From assembly GCF_003712195.1 (NCBI RefSeq), contig NZ_RDSD01000023.1:1-62105 (forward strand): a DNA stretch of 62,105 nt. Direction: 5' to 3'. The first letter of the stretch is position 1, and the number at the start of each line of letters is the position of its first letter. Source of the stretch: Proteiniphilum sp. X52 (GTDB lineage Bacteria > Bacteroidota > Bacteroidia > Bacteroidales > Dysgonomonadaceae). Positions 29,531-38,857 of the stretch are shown piece after piece. The position numbers and the translations under genes were made by a program. Below the pieces are notes generated by a model that had not been told where the DNA came from, made no database searches, and saw nothing but the letters and a program-made list of their open reading frames with translations.

Positions 29531-30628
29531 TTATATCTCTTCTTCACCGGTAAGGTCGAGTTTTTCATCGTCCTTGCCCCGGTCGAAGAACATCTTTTTG
29601 AGAGGATTCTTACGGGCTTGATCATAAGCCAGCCGGTTCCTGAAAATATCAATACCCATATAGATCGCCTGACGGAACGATTCATCGGAAGCCAAGTTCT
29701 TTCCTGCGATATCGTAAGCGGTGCCGTGATCGGGCGAGGTGCGCACGATGGGTAGTCCGGCCGTGAAATTGACGCCCGCATCCATGGCAAGGGTCTTGAA
29801 AGGGATCAATCCCTGATCGTGATACATCGCCAGGATGGCGTCGAACTCCTTGAAGCGTCCCGAGCCGAAGAATCCGTCGGCAGCAAAAGGGCCGGCACAG
29901 AGGATCCATTGGTCCTGTGCCTCTTTCACGGCAGGGGCAATGATGTCTGCTTCCTCTTTTCCCAGCAATCCGTTTTCGCCTGCATGCGGGTTTAACCCCA
30001 ATACGGCAATACGGGGATTCTCCACTCTGAAGTCACGCTTCAACGTGTGGTCGAGTGTCCTCAGCTTCTCCATGATCAATTCCCTGGAAAGTCTCGAGGC
30101 GACTTCCGCCAAGGGTACATGAGTGGTGGCCAGTGCCACACGCAATGTTTCTGTTGCCATGATCATTAAAGCCTTTTCACCGTTCGAGGCAAAACGTTCC
30201 TCTAAAAATTCGGTATGTCCGGGAAATTGAAAACGGTCATTCTGGATGGTGTCTTTATTGATGGGAAGGGTGACCAGCAGGTCGATCTTGCCGTTCGCCA
30301 GATCACGACAAGCAGCATCTAATGCCGTGTAAGCCGACTCTCCCGCATCGGTGCTTGCCGATCCCAACTCTATCTTGATCTCCTCCCTGACACAATTGAC
30401 AAGATTGACTTTACCTTCATGCGATTCCTCGACTTTGGAAATGATGTGAAAATTCATCGCGTCGCTGTTCAACACCTTCCGGTGATAGGAGGCCGATTTG
30501 GATGATCCGTATACGATTGGGTGGAACAACTCAAGTATTCTGGCATCGGAGAAGGCCTTTAACAGGATTTCATATCCTACGCCGTTCACATCGCCATGGG
30601 TGATGCCCACCTTGATTAAATCTGACAT
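29531..30628 (-). CDS. pdxA: 4-hydroxythreonine-4-phosphate dehydrogenase
   Basis: 365 residues. It starts MSDLIKVGITHGDVNGVGYEI. Characteristic blocks are LVTLPINKDTIQ, FPGHTEFLEERF (metal His), GLNPHAGENGLLGKEE and AMYHDQGLIPFKTL with a further metal His. It catalyses a step in the DXP-dependent vitamin B6 route. A DUF4837 gene lies 59 bp upstream and rlmN beyond it; this order is one I associate with other Bacteroidales. Confidence 0.95.
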   Translation of the reverse strand: MSDLIKVGITHGDVNGVGYEILLKAFSDARILELFHPIVYGSSKSASYHRKVLNSDAMNFHIISKVEESHEGKVNLVNCVREEIKIELGSASTDAGESAYTALDAACRDLANGKIDLLVTLPINKDTIQNDRFQFPGHTEFLEERFASNGEKALMIMATETLRVALATTHVPLAEVASRLSRELIMEKLRTLDHTLKRDFRVENPRIAVLGLNPHAGENGLLGKEEADIIAPAVKEAQDQWILCAGPFAADGFFGSGRFKEFDAILAMYHDQGLIPFKTLAMDAGVNFTAGLPIVRTSPDHGTAYDIAGKNLASDESFRQAIYMGIDIFRNRLAYDQARKNPLKKMFFDRGKDDEKLDLTGEEEI

Positions 30629-30687
30629 GTATGTATGTTGATTAAAGAGCTTAAGTGCGATTAAAGTCTATGTGATAAATAATTCAA

Positions 30688-31689
30688 TTAAGATTTGGTT
30701 TTTTCTCCCTCTTCGTCGGCGATACTGATGGTATATAATGTGGATTCCAGATTACGCAGGAGATTCCGCTTATTCATTTCCGGGGCATACACGAATACTT
30801 CCACGATTACCACCATACCGGTGTTCTCGTTGACGAACGCATGCATCACGAAGGGGCCGCCCATCATGTCGGTGGTCATTTCCCAGAGGCCGCGCAACTC
30901 TGCCCGGAACAGGCCATCCGTTTCCATTTTCCTGTAATCGGGTGGATATGCTGTGGCTGTCGTCATACTGGAGTCGAACGATCCTGTGATATATTCTCCT
31001 AACACCCTGTTGCGAATATTGATGAGCGAATCTTTCTCGAAGACGGTCTCCGTGGTATAGGGAAACTGGTATATTACGATGTCCTGGCGCCCTCGCGCCG
31101 CATTGTTGGTCGCCCAGTAGAAATTCTCATGCTCACTAATATTAGGCAATCCTTTCGGGAGATGAATATTGATCCCAAAAACCTGTTTTACGCGTGATAC
31201 CGGTTCTTTTATCTGATTTTTAAGATATCTCGCGTTGCGTTCCAGTTCTTTGGCGACGAAATAATCTATTATGCTCTCCTTGTTCTCGGTTACGAATTCC
31301 ACAAAACTGGCCGTGTCGGGAGCATGAATATTCATGATGACCTGTCCCATGGCATATTTGTCGAGATCCGCGGTAAGTTTGGGAAAACTGTATATGTTGG
31401 ATATTTCGGGAATGATCAGGTTTCTCGCCATCTTGAAAGTGCTGGTGAAATTTTCCGGGGAAAGTTGTATTATCCGGAAGTTGGGTTCGGCCTGGGGTAG
31501 TGCTTTCACGTTAGAGTTGAGCACGCCGAAGAGGGCCCTTCCGGCAGTGCCTTCCCAGGCATTCTCGTCCATTATTACGATCACCTCGTTGGTAGTTCCC
31601 GAAGCGGAGAAAAAACTACTTCCGGTGTCACACGATATAAACAGCGCTAATAAAGCAAGAATAACGGGTAAAACGGCATATCGTTTCAT
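30688..31689 (-). CDS. DUF4837 family lipoprotein
   Basis: 333 residues with a lipoprotein signal (ALLALFISC, Cys about 20). No catalytic motif is evident. The length, the opening after the lipobox (NEVIVIMDENAWEG) and the position between rlmN and pdxA match DUF4837 proteins of Bacteroidota, whose function is unknown. It is presumably anchored to the inner face of the outer membrane or to the inner membrane. Confidence 0.85.
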   Translation of the reverse strand: MKRYAVLPVILALLALFISCDTGSSFFSASGTTNEVIVIMDENAWEGTAGRALFGVLNSNVKALPQAEPNFRIIQLSPENFTSTFKMARNLIIPEISNIYSFPKLTADLDKYAMGQVIMNIHAPDTASFVEFVTENKESIIDYFVAKELERNARYLKNQIKEPVSRVKQVFGINIHLPKGLPNISEHENFYWATNNAARGRQDIVIYQFPYTTETVFEKDSLINIRNRVLGEYITGSFDSSMTTATAYPPDYRKMETDGLFRAELRGLWEMTTDMMGGPFVMHAFVNENTGMVVIVEVFVYAPEMNKRNLLRNLESTLYTISIADEEGEKTKS

Positions 31690-31896
31690 ATCGACGTAGT
31701 TTTAAAAGGTTTGTATTTCATTTTTAACTTTAGCGACCTCCATGTCAAGCCATATCTTCGGAAACCGACCAGGCCGAACAATCAGTCAGTTGTGTTTGAA
31801 AAGCAAATATACGATTATTTGTATGAAATATAACCGATAGGGCTAAAATAATCGTTAAACTCCTGCCCAGGACCCATGCCGGTATAGCTCGTCTTT

Positions 31897-32925
31897 TTAT
31901 GTATCTGTGATCTTCGCTGTCGACAGCATGCCGCAGGCGGCGAAGATATCCTCTCCCCTCGAAGCGCGGATGGTGCAGATGAATCCTTTTGCGGTAAGGA
32001 AATCGCGGAATTTGATCATATTCTCGTGGGTGGAAGGTTTCAGGTTGCTCATCGGAATCACGTGGAACCGGATCAGGTTGATGCGGCAATCCAGTCCGAC
32101 AAGTAACTTGGTCAGTTCGCGGGCATAAAGCGGCGAATCGTTTACCCCGTCGAACATGATGTATTCGAATGAAAGCCTCCTCTGTCGGCTCCAGTCGTAC
32201 TCGCGCAGCATTTCGATCACCGAAGCCGAAGGTGCCGACTTTTCTATCGGCATGATAGCCAGCCGCTCTTCCGGGATCGGGTTGTGGAGGCTGACCGCCA
32301 GATGGCATTTGCTCTCTTCGAGAAACCGTTTCAGGTTTGATGTCAACCCGATAGTGGAGAGAGTGATCCGCCTGGGGCTCCAACCCAGTCCATACTCCGC
32401 CTGAAGCAATTCCGAGGCTTTCTTTACATTCTTATAATTATCCAGCGGTTCACCCATTCCCATAAATACCAGGTTGGTGATCTCTTCCGAGCTGGGTACC
32501 GAGTAGACCTGATTCAATATTTCCGTGGCGGTAAGGTTGTCATGGAACCCCTGCTTTCCCGTCATGCAGAAATCGCAGTTCATCCGGCACCCCACTTGCG
32601 AGGAGACACAGATGGTGAGTCGGTCCTCTTCGGGGATGGTCACTGTCTCTATGAATTTTCCGCTGTATGTTTTGAACAGCATTTTGCGGGTGCCATCGAT
32701 CGATGTCTGTATATCCAATGGTTCCGATCTGCCTATGTCGAATTTCGCCGAGAGCAGTTCCCGGTTCTTCAGCGAGATATTGGTCATCTCGTCGATCCGC
32801 TTTACCCGTTTCACATACATCCAGTCGGCAATCTGCTTCCCTGTGAATTTGGGTAATCCCAGTTCAGTAACGTTTTCGGTGATCTCGGCAAGCGTCATCC
32901 CCAGAAGATATTGTTTTTGATCCAT
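31897..32925 (-). CDS. rlmN: 23S rRNA/tRNA adenine-C2 methyltransferase RlmN
   Basis: 342 residues from the ATG at 32925 (MDQKQYLLGMT); a 23-codon upstream extension is possible but unlike family starts. The radical SAM cluster ligands are C113, C117 and C120 (CRMNCDFCMTG). The C-terminal methyl-carrying Cys331 lies in FAACGML. It methylates C2 of A2503 in 23S rRNA and of A37 in some tRNAs. It is divergent from the hydrolase at 33158, with a 232-bp shared upstream region. A TATATTTG on the minus strand at 32962-32969 may be its promoter. Confidence 0.95.
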   Translation of the reverse strand: MDQKQYLLGMTLAEITENVTELGLPKFTGKQIADWMYVKRVKRIDEMTNISLKNRELLSAKFDIGRSEPLDIQTSIDGTRKMLFKTYSGKFIETVTIPEEDRLTICVSSQVGCRMNCDFCMTGKQGFHDNLTATEILNQVYSVPSSEEITNLVFMGMGEPLDNYKNVKKASELLQAEYGLGWSPRRITLSTIGLTSNLKRFLEESKCHLAVSLHNPIPEERLAIMPIEKSAPSASVIEMLREYDWSRQRRLSFEYIMFDGVNDSPLYARELTKLLVGLDCRINLIRFHVIPMSNLKPSTHENMIKFRDFLTAKGFICTIRASRGEDIFAACGMLSTAKITDT

Positions 32926-33096
32926 TTGCTGCAATTTTATACGATTAAAACTATTTATTTTCAAATATATCGTATAGAACTCGCTTTTAATCACGTTCTT
33001 GTGTGAGAACAGTTATTATGCTCGTTTCAATTAGACTGCAAAGATAGCACCAACCGGCCGTTTTTCTTCTATCATCGTAATATAAAATGAATTTGT

Positions 33097-33129
33097 TTTA
33101 TCTTCGGAATCAAAAAATCCCTATCTTTG
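33097..33129 (+). promoter_or_regulatory. Promoter of the esterase-like gene
   Basis: TTTA (33097-33100), 21-bp spacer, TATCTTTG (33122-33129), a good match to TTTG-N19..21-TAnnTTTG. Predicted start is near 33136, about 22 nt before the ATG. Confidence 0.6.
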
Positions 33130-33157
33130 CCTCGAAACGAAATCATGTAAAAAGACG

Positions 33158-34042
33158 ATGAAACGAACAATTTTCTCACTTTTCTTATTTTCAGTAATGA
33201 CGATAACCCTTATGGCACAGCATAATCCGGTACTGTTGTTTCCCGACGGTGCGCCGGGTGAATCACGGAAGATGAAACAGGTGGATGACCAGAGCGGCAA
33301 CAGGGTCGCCGGATGCCCTGTACTCCGTATCAGTAATGTGAGTGAACCAACACTTACTTTTTATCCTGCGCCTGCCGGAAACAATACCGGTGCTACCATC
33401 ATTTTGAATCCCGGAGGAGGTTATAATATACTGGCCTACAACCTTGAAGGATCGGAGATATGTAAGCGTTTCAATAGTTTTGGCATCAATTGTGTGTTGG
33501 TGAAGTACCGCGTGCCGCGCCGCGAAGGGTTGGAAAAACATACGGCTCCCTTACAGGATCTGCAACGCGCCATTGCCTATACACGTTCCCATGCAGGTGA
33601 ATGGAATATCGATCCCGGCAGGATCGGGGTGATGGGCTTTTCTGCCGGAGCACATCTCTCGGCAATGGCAAGTACGGCGTATGGCGAACCTACTTATCCG
33701 AAGGTCGACGCTTATGATGATGTAAGTCTACGACCTGATTTCTGTATTCTTATCTATCCGGCCTACTTATCCGGAGAGAATTTTTCGATTGCTCCTGAAC
33801 TGAAAGTGGATGCCAATACCCCTCCCACTATCCTTATCCAGACTCAGGACGACAAGGATTACATCAATAGTAGTTTGTTTTATTATTATGCGCTCAAAGA
33901 AGCGAAAGTGCCGGCTGCCATGCATTTATATCCCTCCGGCGGACATGGTTACGGCTTGCGTAATACCGGTCACACGGTGAATGAATGGCCCCACCGCGTC
34001 CTTTCATGGATGCGGGATATCGGTATGATCGGGAACAGGTAG
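33158..34042 (+). CDS. Secreted alpha/beta hydrolase (acetyl-xylan-esterase/BD-FAE-like)
   Basis: 294 residues with a signal peptide (about 1-20, LMAQ). The oxyanion block is NPGGGYNILAYNLEG, the nucleophile Ser162 is in GFSAGAH, the acid is Asp231 or Asp232 in QTQDDKDY, and His263 is in GGHGYG. This is the pattern of small esterases acting on acylated plant or microbial glycans, so a periplasmic carbohydrate esterase is likely. No polysaccharide utilisation genes are adjacent. It stands alone between divergent rlmN and a stress-type SDR. Confidence 0.85.
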   Translation: MKRTIFSLFLFSVMTITLMAQHNPVLLFPDGAPGESRKMKQVDDQSGNRVAGCPVLRISNVSEPTLTFYPAPAGNNTGATIILNPGGGYNILAYNLEGSEICKRFNSFGINCVLVKYRVPRREGLEKHTAPLQDLQRAIAYTRSHAGEWNIDPGRIGVMGFSAGAHLSAMASTAYGEPTYPKVDAYDDVSLRPDFCILIYPAYLSGENFSIAPELKVDANTPPTILIQTQDDKDYINSSLFYYYALKEAKVPAAMHLYPSGGHGYGLRNTGHTVNEWPHRVLSWMRDIGMIGNR

Positions 34043-34213
34043 AAAAGCAAACCTTTTGCATACCCTTTGTTTTCCGTTAATCACAATTATAATTTTCTTC
34101 CCATACAAATGCTTAATTAATTATAATACCGTCTGCATCTGAGAACAAATATTCTTCAGGAACAGTTTTATAGATGATTAATTATCAACCGGCAGGTGAA
34201 ACTTATAAGAATT

Positions 34214-35074
34214 ATGCAAAAACAAAATGAAGAAAAAAAATTACGTCCAGAGCAAAAACAACGCCGTCCCGGAAAAGAGTCGAAAATGAGACCGGTTCCC
34301 CATACCGAACCTGTGAAACAACAAAATAAACTTGACGGAAAAGTTGCCCTCATAACCGGCGGCGACAGCGGCATAGGGAAAGCAACTGCCTTGCTCTTTG
34401 CGGCAAACGGGGCCGATATCGCCATAGCCTATTTGAGCGAAACGGACGATGCGAAAGCTACGCAAAAAGAGATCCGCGAAATGGGGAAGGAGTGCCTGCT
34501 CATAAGAGGCGACCTGTCCAAGGAAGTGAATTGCAAAAAAGCCGTCGATAAAACGATTGATAAATTTTCAAAACTCGACATTTTGGTAAACAACGCAGCC
34601 TTGCATTGGGAAACGGAAAGTCTGGAGGAAATATCGACCGATCAGTTGGAGCGCACTTTTGCTAACAATGTGTTCTCTTACTTTTGGGTTACCAAGTACG
34701 CCCTGAGACACTTAAAAGAAGGGAGCGCCATTGTGAATACAAGTTCCGTAACAGCTTACCGCGGAAGTGGAAAGCTGATTGATTATTCCGCTACCAAGGG
34801 CGCTATCATCAGTTTCACCCGCAGCCTTGCCCAAAGTCTGGCCCCGAAAAAAATACGGGTGAATGCCGTGGCGCCCGGCCCTATATGGACGCCGCTGATT
34901 GTGTCGACATTCGATGAGAAAAGGGTTGCTGAATTCGGTAGCGATACGCCCCTGGGCAGAGCCGGAGAACCCAGTGAAGTGGCCCCCTGCTTTTTGTTTC
35001 TGGCCTCCGACGACTCGACTTACATAACCGGGCAATGCCTGCATCCGAATGGTGGCGAGATTGTGAATGCGTGA
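34214..35074 (+). CDS. SDR family oxidoreductase (YghA/general stress protein 39-like)
   Basis: 286 residues from the ATG at 34214. A lysine/glutamine-rich N-terminal extension (about 1-38) precedes the Rossmann start KVALITGGDSGIGK (about 43-56). Catalytic residues are S178, Y191 and K195 in YSATK, plus NNAAL and APGPIWTPL. This form with a long N-terminal tail is typical of stress-associated SDRs that reduce aldehydes or similar substrates with NAD(P)H. The stop codon is 3 bp from the convergent gtrA stop. Confidence 0.88.
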   Translation: MQKQNEEKKLRPEQKQRRPGKESKMRPVPHTEPVKQQNKLDGKVALITGGDSGIGKATALLFAANGADIAIAYLSETDDAKATQKEIREMGKECLLIRGDLSKEVNCKKAVDKTIDKFSKLDILVNNAALHWETESLEEISTDQLERTFANNVFSYFWVTKYALRHLKEGSAIVNTSSVTAYRGSGKLIDYSATKGAIISFTRSLAQSLAPKKIRVNAVAPGPIWTPLIVSTFDEKRVAEFGSDTPLGRAGEPSEVAPCFLFLASDDSTYITGQCLHPNGGEIVNA

Positions 35075-35077
35075 TAT

Positions 35078-35494
35078 TTAACGGAAAGTAAAGAAATAGT
35101 TCGCCAGAAAATTCCACAGTGTGACAAGGGTGATGGCAGCCATCTTTGCCAGATAGAAATTCACCTTACCTTTCTCGTGGAGCAGATAAAGAAAAAAATT
35201 ATTCAGACCGAGTCCGATCAGGGATACTACAATAAAAGAGAGATACTCGCTTCGTAAATCAGGATTCTCGCTTTCAAAAGTCCATATTCTGTTCAGCAGG
35301 TAATTGGAGGTGGCTGCCAGTATGAAGCCGATAGAATTTGAAAGAAACTTATTCCATTTGAACTTCTCTTTACATAGCCACGTAAAGAAAAAATCGACGA
35401 TCATTCCTGATAATCCTACTGCCCCGAATTTCAAAAATTTCAGTAACAACTCAGAAATACTGACTATTTCAAAGTCCGAAAAGATTTTTTCCAT
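35078..35494 (-). CDS. gtrA: GtrA family membrane protein (putative lipid-linked sugar flippase/accessory)
   Basis: 138 residues with four predicted helices and the GtrA pattern (LKFLKFGAVGLSGMIVDFFFTWLL-like start, SNSIGFILAATSNYLLNRIWTFE in the middle, WNFLANYFFTFR at the end). GtrA proteins help move or position polyprenyl-linked sugars. The mycobacterial member Rv3789 sits beside dprE1/dprE2 and is tied to arabinan synthesis. Here the gene closes an operon carrying the same set. It overlaps the lepB end by 31 bp, so the two are translationally coupled. Confidence 0.88.
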   Translation of the reverse strand: MEKIFSDFEIVSISELLLKFLKFGAVGLSGMIVDFFFTWLCKEKFKWNKFLSNSIGFILAATSNYLLNRIWTFESENPDLRSEYLSFIVVSLIGLGLNNFFLYLLHEKGKVNFYLAKMAAITLVTLWNFLANYFFTFR

Positions 35495-36129
35495 TTTTCC
35501 TGAGAAAAGATGATTCTGTTTACTTTTCCTATGATCTCTTTTTCATTGACATAACCGAAGAAACGGCTATCCCGTGAAATTTGCGGATTATCCCCCAAAA
35601 CAAAATAGTAGTTGTTTTGTACCCGATAAATAGTCATTGGTTTTCCATTGATTGATATGGAATTATTCTGCAATTCAACGGTATTATTCTCCCGTATAAT
35701 GATCTCCTTATAATCAATGAAATTATCGGGATTGATAATAAGATCCGTCCCTTTTTGCAATATTTGAGAAATTCGTTTCACCAGCAATACTTCTTTATTT
35801 TCAGGACTTTTAAAAATAATAAGATCGTTTTCCTGCGGCATTCTTAATCCCTTTAGCCGATGGTATCCCCAATTCGTTTCCATATCTTTTTCTCGCAGTG
35901 AGGGAATCCATGTGAAGATGTTTACAAGCGGAATATCAGACCAGCGGGCAGGTAGTATAGCGCCATAGCTGACCTTATCGATCCATAACCAGTCACCCGC
36001 CATAACAGTCGGTTCCATACTACCACTGGAAATACGGCACGGTTCACCGATAAAAGTCCGTATTAAAATCGCAATAAAAAATATGCTTAAAAAGAGATGA
36101 ACAAATTTATGAATAACTCTTCTCATCAT
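35464..36129 (-). CDS. lepB: Signal peptidase I
   Basis: 221 residues. One N-terminal helix (about 8-26) precedes the nucleophile Ser37 in ISSGSMEP; the general-base Lys118 is in VLLVKRI, and GDNPQISRDSRFFGYV is the C-terminal family box. It is shorter than the housekeeping LepB of Bacteroidales, so it may be a second, dedicated copy. It is embedded in the arabinose-lipid operon, overlapping the phosphatase gene by 23 bp and gtrA by 31 bp, which suggests it processes proteins belonging to this system. Confidence 0.93.
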   Translation of the reverse strand: MMRRVIHKFVHLFLSIFFIAILIRTFIGEPCRISSGSMEPTVMAGDWLWIDKVSYGAILPARWSDIPLVNIFTWIPSLREKDMETNWGYHRLKGLRMPQENDLIIFKSPENKEVLLVKRISQILQKGTDLIINPDNFIDYKEIIIRENNTVELQNNSISINGKPMTIYRVQNNYYFVLGDNPQISRDSRFFGYVNEKEIIGKVNRIIFSQEKWKKSFRTLK

Positions 36130-36760
36130 CCAGATATTTGGAATTCATTTTTAAGATATGTGAAACATTCTTTGTAGTCAACTTAGCATTATAATGTATT
36201 TCCAATAACTCCAAAAAATAGTTATCGGAATTACTATTTCCATATCCGAAGCTAGTAGTATAATTTTTCTCTTTAATTAAATCTAATACAATCCTTTTTT
36301 TTCTCAGCCCATGACAATTTCCTCCTTTAATCTTTCCCGTGAAAACCCCATTCTTTATTTCATATATAGTTCCTATTAATTCCATCCCGTTTATATCGCA
36401 CCATTTTTTCAACCAAATCGAAGAAGATGCTGTCAATATAATGATTCTATCATTCCTTTTTTTATGCCATTCTATAAGTTTAATTGCATCTCTTCGACAA
36501 ATATATGGCAACTTCTTCTCACAAAATTCATTTCCTTTTTTAATCAAATATGATTCTGGTTTATTCTTAAAAAAAAAGGAAAATAAGCGTTCTTTCAATT
36601 TAAAATTAGGATATATTCTAAAAAAATATAACAACGTAAATGGTATTAAACTCAATATTCCCTTATAAAAATGACTACCTTCACAGAATTTTATAAATTC
36701 AAAAAATGTATTTTTGAAAGTTATAGTACCATCCATATCAAAAACAGCAATACCTTTCAT
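36107..36760 (-). CDS. HAD-IB family phosphatase, candidate polyprenyl-phospho-5-phosphoribose phosphatase
   Basis: 217 residues. Motif I is FDMDGT with Asp8 and Asp10, motif II is ILTAS, and the motif III/IV region is FGYGNSNSDNYFLEL. The cap region (about 40-80) is helical and hydrophobic (LSLIPFTLLYFF), consistent with a membrane-lipid substrate. In mycobacteria, dephosphorylation of decaprenyl-phospho-5-phosphoribose is assigned to a PAP2-type enzyme; a HAD enzyme beside UbiA, DprE1 and DprE2 could fill that step here. The family is sure, the substrate is inferred from context. Confidence 0.8.
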   Translation of the reverse strand: MKGIAVFDMDGTITFKNTFFEFIKFCEGSHFYKGILSLIPFTLLYFFRIYPNFKLKERLFSFFFKNKPESYLIKKGNEFCEKKLPYICRRDAIKLIEWHKKRNDRIIILTASSSIWLKKWCDINGMELIGTIYEIKNGVFTGKIKGGNCHGLRKKRIVLDLIKEKNYTTSFGYGNSNSDNYFLELLEIHYNAKLTTKNVSHILKMNSKYLDDEKSYS

Positions 36761-36769
36761 AGATTATCA

Positions 36770-37510
36770 TTATAAACTTAATTTTTTAAATATTTTCTCA
36801 GGAATCAATTTTATTATACAAGTGATCATCTTCCAGATTCCTAATACATAAATTTTTTCTTTCTTCCTTTTGTAAGCAATGTATATGGTTTTTGCAACTG
36901 TCGACGGTTGTGCTGTTAAAATAGAAGGAGTTTTTAAATGAGAAATCATCTTAGTGTCTATATATCCTGGTATTACAGTTATTATATTCACGTGTGATTT
37001 AGAAAGCCTATTTCTCAATCCACTTAAATATGCTGTAAATCCAGCTTTAGCACTCCCATAAATATAATTATTCCCTCTCCCTCTTTCACCGGCAACAGAA
37101 GAGATTCCTATGATTGTACCAGCATGGTCGTCTTCCATTATATTTGCCAGTATATTTAAAATGGAAACATGAGCTACATAGTTATTATTAATTATAGCTA
37201 ATGATTCGTTAAAATTGCCTAAAGCTTTATTATGATCCCCTAAATATCCAAAGACAGAAACAACAACATCAGGAAACATAGGCAGTGATTTTACAAACTC
37301 CATGTGATTCTCAAATTCATTTCCATCGAATAAGAGATTAAAAGTTTTGACATCATTTTTAATTGAAATATCAGCCGACAATCTTTGCTGATAATCTGTA
37401 ATTTTTCTGGCAGCTAATTGGATGTCGAATCCCTCTTTTGCAAATTTATATGCAATAGCTTCACCCAAATCCGAATTTGAACCAAGAATCAAACAGGTTT
37501 TATTGGCCAT
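36770..37510 (-). CDS. dprE2: DprE2-like SDR (decaprenylphospho-2-keto-ribose reductase)
   Basis: 246 residues. Cofactor motif CLILGSNSDLGEAIA; catalytic Ser/Tyr/Lys in ISSVAGERGRGNNYIYGSAKAG, which closely follows mycobacterial DprE2 (SSVAGER...YGSTKAG); then VIPGYIDTKM and a hydrophobic C-terminus ending KIFKKLSL, as DprE2 ends IFRKLPI. It would reduce the 2-keto intermediate made by DprE1 to the arabinose epimer. It lies 33 bp after dprE1 and 9 bp before the phosphatase. Confidence 0.9.
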   Translation of the reverse strand: MANKTCLILGSNSDLGEAIAYKFAKEGFDIQLAARKITDYQQRLSADISIKNDVKTFNLLFDGNEFENHMEFVKSLPMFPDVVVSVFGYLGDHNKALGNFNESLAIINNNYVAHVSILNILANIMEDDHAGTIIGISSVAGERGRGNNYIYGSAKAGFTAYLSGLRNRLSKSHVNIITVIPGYIDTKMISHLKTPSILTAQPSTVAKTIYIAYKRKKEKIYVLGIWKMITCIIKLIPEKIFKKLSL

Positions 37511-37543
37511 TTCATCAAAGATTTTATATTATTACTGTATCTT

Positions 37544-38857
37544 CTATATATCTAGTCTTGTAGACTGGAGAGATTGAAATTTATTAGGATGAGTAAAATC
37601 AGTATTGTACATTTCTTTAAACAGATTTTTTGGGATTAGAAGATCTTTTGTTAAGTATATTTTCCCTTCGTATTTGAGTACCAGTGTGTGTAGCTGATTG
37701 ATTAAATCAATATTTTGACGATTTAATTTAAAATCAAGGGCTAATGTATAGCCTGGCATTGGGAACGAAATAGGTGCTGCATACTCGCATTTATCTCCCA
37801 TAATTTTAAGAATAGCCAATGGAGAAAAACAAGATGAACTTACAATTTTATCGATGATATTTTTTATGCCTTCCTTACCCTTTGTAAATGGAATTACAAA
37901 TTGGAATTGAGTGAATCCTTTTTTGCCATACACCCTATTCCAATTGCTGATACTATCCAAGGGATAAAAAAAACTATTATAGTGAATTAAAAAATTACTT
38001 TCTTTCTTTATTTGTTTATTATAATATATGGAGTTCCAATTGCTTATAAACTGTTTATTTAATATAAACGAAGGAAACGTGAAAGGCACATTTATTAACG
38101 GGTTAGATCTCTGTACTTTTAATGGATTATTTTTTTTATCCACAGGTAAATCCTTTAACAGAGCATGTTCTCCCAACAAAAGGATAGATTTTCTGGTTGA
38201 ATTTTTCATCGAGTTGCAATTAAGCCAAGCTACAGAATAAGTATAAAAATTATATTCTTCTAATTTATCCAATAGTTCATCCACTCCTTTTATTTTTATA
38301 GATTTTTGTTTTAGATAAGCTGTCTCTATTTTCCTAAGTTTTAAAGTGACGGATACAATAATTCCTGTCAGCCCCATTCCTCCAATTGTATTTGAGAACA
38401 ATTGGGTATTGCGATTTCTAGAACATTCTATTAATTCCCCTTTTGCATTAATCAGTTCTATATTCTCTATGTAAGATGAAAATGCGCCTTCCTTATGATG
38501 ATTCTTTCCATGTACATTTGATGCTACGGCTCCTCCTAATGTAACGTATTTAGTCCCAGGTGTTACAGCAAGAAAAAAACCTTCAGGTACGATTAATTCC
38601 AAAAGGTCTTTTATTAAAATACCTGATTCTGCTTTTATAATGCCATTTTCAGAGTCGAAAGAGATAACTTTATTAAACCTTAAAGTTGAAATAATATGAT
38701 CCTTATTAAGAGAACTATCCCCATAACAACGCCCATTACCTCTTGCTATCAAGTTGTTGCTATTGACGATTATTTCATATAAATCGTCATAATCCTTTCG
38801 CTCTATCAAGTTTGTTTTAATACAAGGGTATAATCCCCAATTACAAATTTTTTCCAT
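37544..38857 (-). CDS. dprE1: DprE1-like FAD oxidase (decaprenylphospho-ribose 2-oxidase)
   Basis: 437 residues, VAO-type FAD protein. Conserved with mycobacterial DprE1 are ARGNGRCYGD (Tyr45), PGTKYVTLGGAVASNVHGKNHH (H116, K118), TIGGMGLTGII, YTYSVAWLN, YPLDSISNWNRVYGKKGF, FQFVIP, FPMPGY and the Lys404-Asp405 pair. The position of the benzothiazinone-target cysteine of mycobacteria (Cys387) is Ala373 here. The enzyme oxidises polyprenyl-phospho-ribose at C2. It overlaps ubiA by 17 bp and precedes dprE2. Confidence 0.93.
   Translation of the reverse strand: MEKICNWGLYPCIKTNLIERKDYDDLYEIIVNSNNLIARGNGRCYGDSSLNKDHIISTLRFNKVISFDSENGIIKAESGILIKDLLELIVPEGFFLAVTPGTKYVTLGGAVASNVHGKNHHKEGAFSSYIENIELINAKGELIECSRNRNTQLFSNTIGGMGLTGIIVSVTLKLRKIETAYLKQKSIKIKGVDELLDKLEEYNFYTYSVAWLNCNSMKNSTRKSILLLGEHALLKDLPVDKKNNPLKVQRSNPLINVPFTFPSFILNKQFISNWNSIYYNKQIKKESNFLIHYNSFFYPLDSISNWNRVYGKKGFTQFQFVIPFTKGKEGIKNIIDKIVSSSCFSPLAILKIMGDKCEYAAPISFPMPGYTLALDFKLNRQNIDLINQLHTLVLKYEGKIYLTKDLLIPKNLFKEMYNTDFTHPNKFQSLQSTRLDI

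Noticed and set aside
31745-32383. 212-codon minus-strand frame overlapping rlmN
   Set aside because: Out-of-frame shadow of rlmN, rich in Arg, His and Pro.
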